This document shows, piece by piece, positions 60,601 to 64,000 of a stretch of 64,000 nucleotides of DNA; position 1 is the stretch's first letter, and every line of letters starts with the position of its first letter. The stretch comes from Buddleja alternifolia (lineage: Eukaryota > Streptophyta > Magnoliopsida > Lamiales > Scrophulariaceae), in assembly GCA_019426215.1 (NCBI GenBank), contig CM033396.1:36508503-36572502 (forward strand). Direction: 5' to 3'. The notes beneath the pieces are model-generated. The model worked only from the letters and a program-made list of their open reading frames with translations. It was not told where the DNA came from and did not search any database. Position numbers and translations under genes: made by a program.

Positions 60601-62808
60601 CATGTCTGTTCTTCTCTGCAGAGTTTTATGGCCGGCATTGGTAATTGGATGGCTGATGAAGTGCTTTACCAAGTTAGTAAGCTTTATTCTGCATCATCTA
60701 TTTCCTTTGTCTGTAAAAAATGTGAGCTACATCACTGCTCTAGACTTTGCTTGATTACATGAAGTTCAGTAACCGAATTCCCCTATGGTTTAAACCTACG
60801 ACCTTTCTTTGCCAAGCAAGTGCAAGGCAATGCCCATGATAAAATCAAAAACTTACCTCAGGGGCTTGCATTCGTTGATATACTTCAGTTTTTTACTGTT
60901 CAGATAAAGGAAGAACTTGAGAATGCGTATCAATTTTTTCCCGGTTGAGATGTCTATAGTTTCTAACTTGTTTCAGAAGCAAGTTAATTCTGTTTTTGGT
61001 ACTTAGAAGCAAGTTTGATGCACTTGGAGGTTTCTTCAGTTTGTGCCGATGTGGATGAAACAATAATTATGATTTTTTAATAATTTTTTTGTCATTTAAC
61101 AGGCAAGAATCCATCCACTGCAAATTGCTTCCAGCTTGTCCAAGGAAAGCTGCGCAACGTTGCTTAAGTGCATTGATGAGGTGACAATTAAGTATTAATA
61201 TGGATTATTAGCTTCATCACTTTATTTTCATTAAGCTTGCACTCAACATGGCTGTTACTGGAGCCGATACTTTTAGGTTACAAACTTTTCCGTTGAAGTT
61301 GATGCTGACAGTGCTTGTTTCCCTGTTGAGTGGTTGTTTCATTTTCGGTGGGGCAAAAAGGCAGGAAAGGTTAATGGTAAGCTGTTTTCGACATATATGA
61401 TTAATTTGACATTAATGGTTTATTTTTACAGGTAATTGAAAAGGCTATTGAAGTTGGGGCAGATAGTAGTCAGTTCCCTAGTAACTGGATTTTCCATTCC
61501 CGGGATAAGAAGCCTGGCAAGGCTTTTGTCGATGGTTTGGCTCTTGACCTGTGCATCACTCTTTCACGTGTTGCAGTTATAGTATTATTGATTAGATTGA
61601 GAGCTTGGCAGATGGTACCCAATAAACAGAAGCATTTCTATCTGGATGTTTCTTACTTAAGGATCTATGCATTCTCTTAGTGATGTGTTGGGCTGAGTTA
61701 CTACCCTAATGCTGCTATGTTCATGGCACACATACTTTTGTGATTTCATATTAAGTTTATGAAAAGAAAATTACTTTTGAATTACAAGTGTATTAAGGGT
61801 GAATTACACAAACACCCCCTTGGTGAGATTCTAATTACGAAAAACACAATGAGGTTTGAGAAATTACCTTAAGTTCCCATGTCAGCAAAATTAGATTACA
61901 ATTTCACCCTATGAGTAAAAGCAAATTACAATCCATCTCCAGTTTTTCGAGTTGTCGGTATCTTGGTAATTTGTAAAACTTCAGGGACTTGTGGTAATTA
62001 CCAAACAAGTGAAGGGTGGTGTGTTGTACTAACACCTTGTACAGTTATCCTTTTTCAGTTTTGAGAAGGAAACAAAAAGTTAAAGTTCTAATTGTTCCGG
62101 TTGAAATTATATTATCTTGTTCCGTAATGTCTCAATTGCTTCATGTGAAAAACTTAACCTATTTTTTTATTTTTAGGGAAGAAAATTGATTTCATCAATG
62201 CTGGTGGCAGGGTACGTTTGTCTTCAAAGCATCGCTATTGGTTAAAATCATCATCTTTAGTATTCTAATCTGAAAACTCACTTTTTTATTCTCTTTAATA
62301 TCTATTGCAGACAACAGCCTATGTCCCAGAGTTGCAAAAGTTGAGTGGCAATCAAGCTGTTAAAGAATCAAGTAAACCATCTAAGGGCACTACTGCTAGT
62401 AATAGTGACGATGCTGATGAGAATGAGGAAGAGTCTAAGAAACCAAAAGTCGTTAAAGGTGGGAAGACTAGTATACCCAAGAAAACCCCCTCAAAGAAAA
62501 AGTCGAAACCAAGTGCAAAAGATTCTGATGACGATGATGATGAAGATGCATCTTCAAAGAGAACAAGAGGGGCCAAGAACCCTCCTGCAAAAAGCAAAGT
62601 GAAGGGACGCAATGAAATCGATGGAGAAGGGCAAAAGAGACAAACTAGAGGAAAAAATGTTCCTACTAAGAGAAAGCACGAGGAAAGTGAAGATGAGAAT
62701 GAGGAAGAGGAGATTCAGAAAGTGATGAAGCGAGCGAAGGCTGGGGCATCGTCCGAGAAAAAAGTTACATCCAGTGAAAATGGGAAGCAGAAGAAGAAAG
62801 CAAAGTGA
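57606..62808 (+). CDS. FPG1: Formamidopyrimidine-DNA glycosylase (FPG/MutM type), 10 exons, with alternative exon 8
   Basis: Bifunctional base-excision-repair enzyme (glycosylase plus AP lyase) acting on oxidised bases, expected in the nucleus. Exons: 57606-57834, 58412-58463, 58910-58967, 59336-59404, 59501-59626, 60622-60672, 61103-61180, 61432-61534 (or alternative 61277-61376), 62177-62211, 62311-62808; 432 aa with the 3' exon 8 and 431 with the other. The start MPELPEVE supplies the catalytic Pro2 and Glu3; Lys60 in RKGKNMW matches the conserved catalytic-site lysine. Residues 183-195 (GIGNWMADEVLYQ) begin the helix-two-turns-helix. As in other plant FPGs, no CxxC zinc finger is present; the equivalent region (FINAGGRTTAYVPELQKL) looks zincless. 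The tail, about residues 285-432, is very rich in Lys, Glu, Asp and Ser and holds likely nuclear-localisation signals. The tail is somewhat longer than I recall for Arabidopsis (about 390 aa in total). Confidence 0.95.
61277..61376 (+). other. FPG1: Alternative exon 8a of FPG
   Basis: After TTTTAG, a 100-nt open segment ends at a GTAAGC donor. It encodes 33 residues plus one base, the same phase as the 103-nt exon at 61432-61534. It reads VTNFSVEVDADSACF, then PVEWLFHFRWGKKAGKVNG. This parallels the other exon (FPSNWIFHSRDKKPGKAFVDG), so the two are diverged tandem duplicates. Using both would add 100 nt and break the frame. Confidence 0.8.
61797..62050. repeat. Foldback MITE-like element in FPG intron 8
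   Basis: The left end GGGTGAATTACACAAACA resembles the inverted right end GGATAACTGTACAAGGTG, with further pairing inside (ACCCCCTTGGTGAG region against ACCACCCTTCACTTG). No clear target duplication. Confidence 0.45.
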
Positions 62809-63969
62809 TTTACTTGATACAAGCAAAGGTGTTGCTTTTTGTGTAATTTAAAGTGTAACTAGAGTTGATTAATGCTCGACTAGCTTTTTAAACAGACTTT
62901 TTGGATCTCTTGTGATGGTATTTTAGTCCTAAAAGTTGCACGGTTTGTTAACTGGTTTGCGTTTTCGAGAAGAAACTACTTGTGTGCGTTCTTTTATTGC
63001 CATGTTTATGTCGATTTAAGGAAAATGTTTTAGCTTAGTTTGTATGCACAATGGGCACGAGCTTTTTGGACATCAATTCGAGTAAAGTTTCGAGTAACTT
63101 GATTTGCTTTTTTAAGCCAACTAATTACTGATTCGCTCATGCTGCATCAAATTAAATGGTAAAAAATTAAACAAAATTACCAGTTTTGTGATTTCTTGTG
63201 TAGTTTTCATCAAGAATTTGGTTAAAATGAAGGGTAAAATCCTCGAAGATGACATTTTTTTATCACATTCTAGTGATTAGTTGAGTAATCAACAACAAAA
63301 AAAAAAAGGTGTTCGTGTAGCTTTTAATATTATAAATATTTTTTTGACCAAGTGGATTTTAGTATTGCACTAATGTTTTCTTAATATACGTATTGTTGTA
63401 CACTTACTTTTCAGAAAACCAAAAAATGACCAACTATAAGTAGTCCGGTATTAAAGAAACTATCAAGAAGAAAACACTTTTCTGGAATAGTTTGGAAACA
63501 AATGCTTCTAAATACTTTTGATTTCACTCGAGGCTTGTGAGCCTAATAATATCATCTTCCACTTTTATGGAAAAGGTCCTGAGTTCATCCTAACTGATAA
63601 TAAGTTGTGACTTTTCTTTTTTTATTTGGAGCGATTAACTCAATTTTAAAGCTGGTAACAAGTTGTGACTTTTCTTTTCCATATTTGGAGTGATGAACTC
63701 GATTCCAAAACTAATAACAAGTTATAACTTTTCTCTTTTTATTTAAAATAATTTAAAATTATTGAATTGAGTTTATTGGGCAAGTATATTCCCATTCATT
63801 TACAGCTTAAAAGAAAAATACTTTTGAATTTTGATTTCATCAATCATCATCGGAAAATTGCAAATACACAAAACTACAAGGACCAACAAGTAAAAAAGTA
63901 GGAATAAGCTAGGGTAAAAACTAACCTCTCAGACTTTGACGCAACCTAACGTCAACCCCTCCACCAGAC
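62809..63969. other. FPG 3' UTR and downstream intergenic region
   Basis: No additional gene is supported. It contains the tandem repeat at 63602-63755. The polyadenylation site could not be fixed. Confidence 0.5.
63602..63755. repeat. Tandem repeat, about 58-bp unit, three copies
   Basis: Units start with AAGTT(G/A)T at 63602, 63660 and 63719 and continue with a GACTTTTCTTTT-like stretch and ATTTGGAG. The third copy is partial and more diverged. The sequence just upstream (about 63525-63600) weakly resembles the SINE-like element at 57227. Confidence 0.65.
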
Positions 63970-64000
63970 ATGGCAGACGACGCCGTTTTTCCTCCCGCCG
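63970..64000 (+). CDS. Possible 5' end of a further gene (partial)
   Basis: An ATG at 63970 opens a frame MADDAVFPPA that runs off the window. The region becomes GC-richer here, as it does at the first exon of FPG, and the Ala/Asp start is typical of plant proteins. Only ten codons are visible, so neither product nor reality can be confirmed. Confidence 0.35.
   Translation, partial: MADDAVFPPA

Noticed and set aside
1..64000. tRNA, rRNA and conserved ncRNA genes
   Set aside because: I scanned for cloverleaf-like and box-A/box-B patterns and found only the degenerate SINE-like B box; none is supportable without a covariance search.

Overview
This window is nuclear DNA from a flowering plant, most likely a eudicot. 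The evidence is spliced genes with GT-AG introns, two conserved plant housekeeping genes, an AT-rich background and many plant-type transposons. I cannot name the species; an asterid would fit, but that is a guess. No prokaryotic operon, CRISPR array, rRNA or convincing tRNA gene is visible.

Two complete host genes stand out. (1) On the minus strand, 25532 to 12935, a 23-exon gene encodes a 1691-residue CLU/TPR protein of the REC/TSS (clustered mitochondria homologue) family. Every exon boundary closes in frame. (2) On the plus strand, 57606 to 62808, a 10-exon FPG/MutM-type DNA glycosylase gene carries two alternative, phase-compatible versions of exon 8, separated by only 55 nt. At the right edge (63970) the start of a further plus-strand reading frame may be visible. 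A coding-like island of about 240 bp at 12300-12539 (minus) looks like the last exon of a small membrane protein I could not name.

The rest is mostly transposon-derived. From left to right: the 3' end and 3' LTR of a Copia element (1-849); a 6.8-kb non-autonomous CACTA element (3827-10600) with a 1.07-kb foldback element nested inside it; a solo LTR (28923-29278); a three-layer nest at about 29939-43468, in which a TA-rich inverted-repeat element is split by a 12.5-kb Copia element (30711-43213) that is itself split by a 5.9-kb LINE (31925-37860); a dispersed repeat with copies at 44.0 and 50.9 kb; a hAT MITE (44548-45151); three Tourist/PIF-Harbinger MITEs, two of them copies of one family in opposite orientation (45746-46333 and 56545-57155); a second solo LTR carrying its own small hAT MITE (50249-50788); a second, 5'-truncated LINE of a different lineage (about 51347-55368); and short LINE and SINE tails.

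The two host genes sit on opposite sides of the transposon block and show no functional link. One is predicted to act in the cytosol, on organelle abundance or mRNA; the other in the nucleus, on oxidative base damage. I see no undescribed multi-gene system. The most useful observations are the FPG alternative exon pair, a PAM2-like motif in the REC/TSS tail, the resolved transposon nests with target-site duplications, and a SINE-like element sharing its 3' tail with a LINE remnant.
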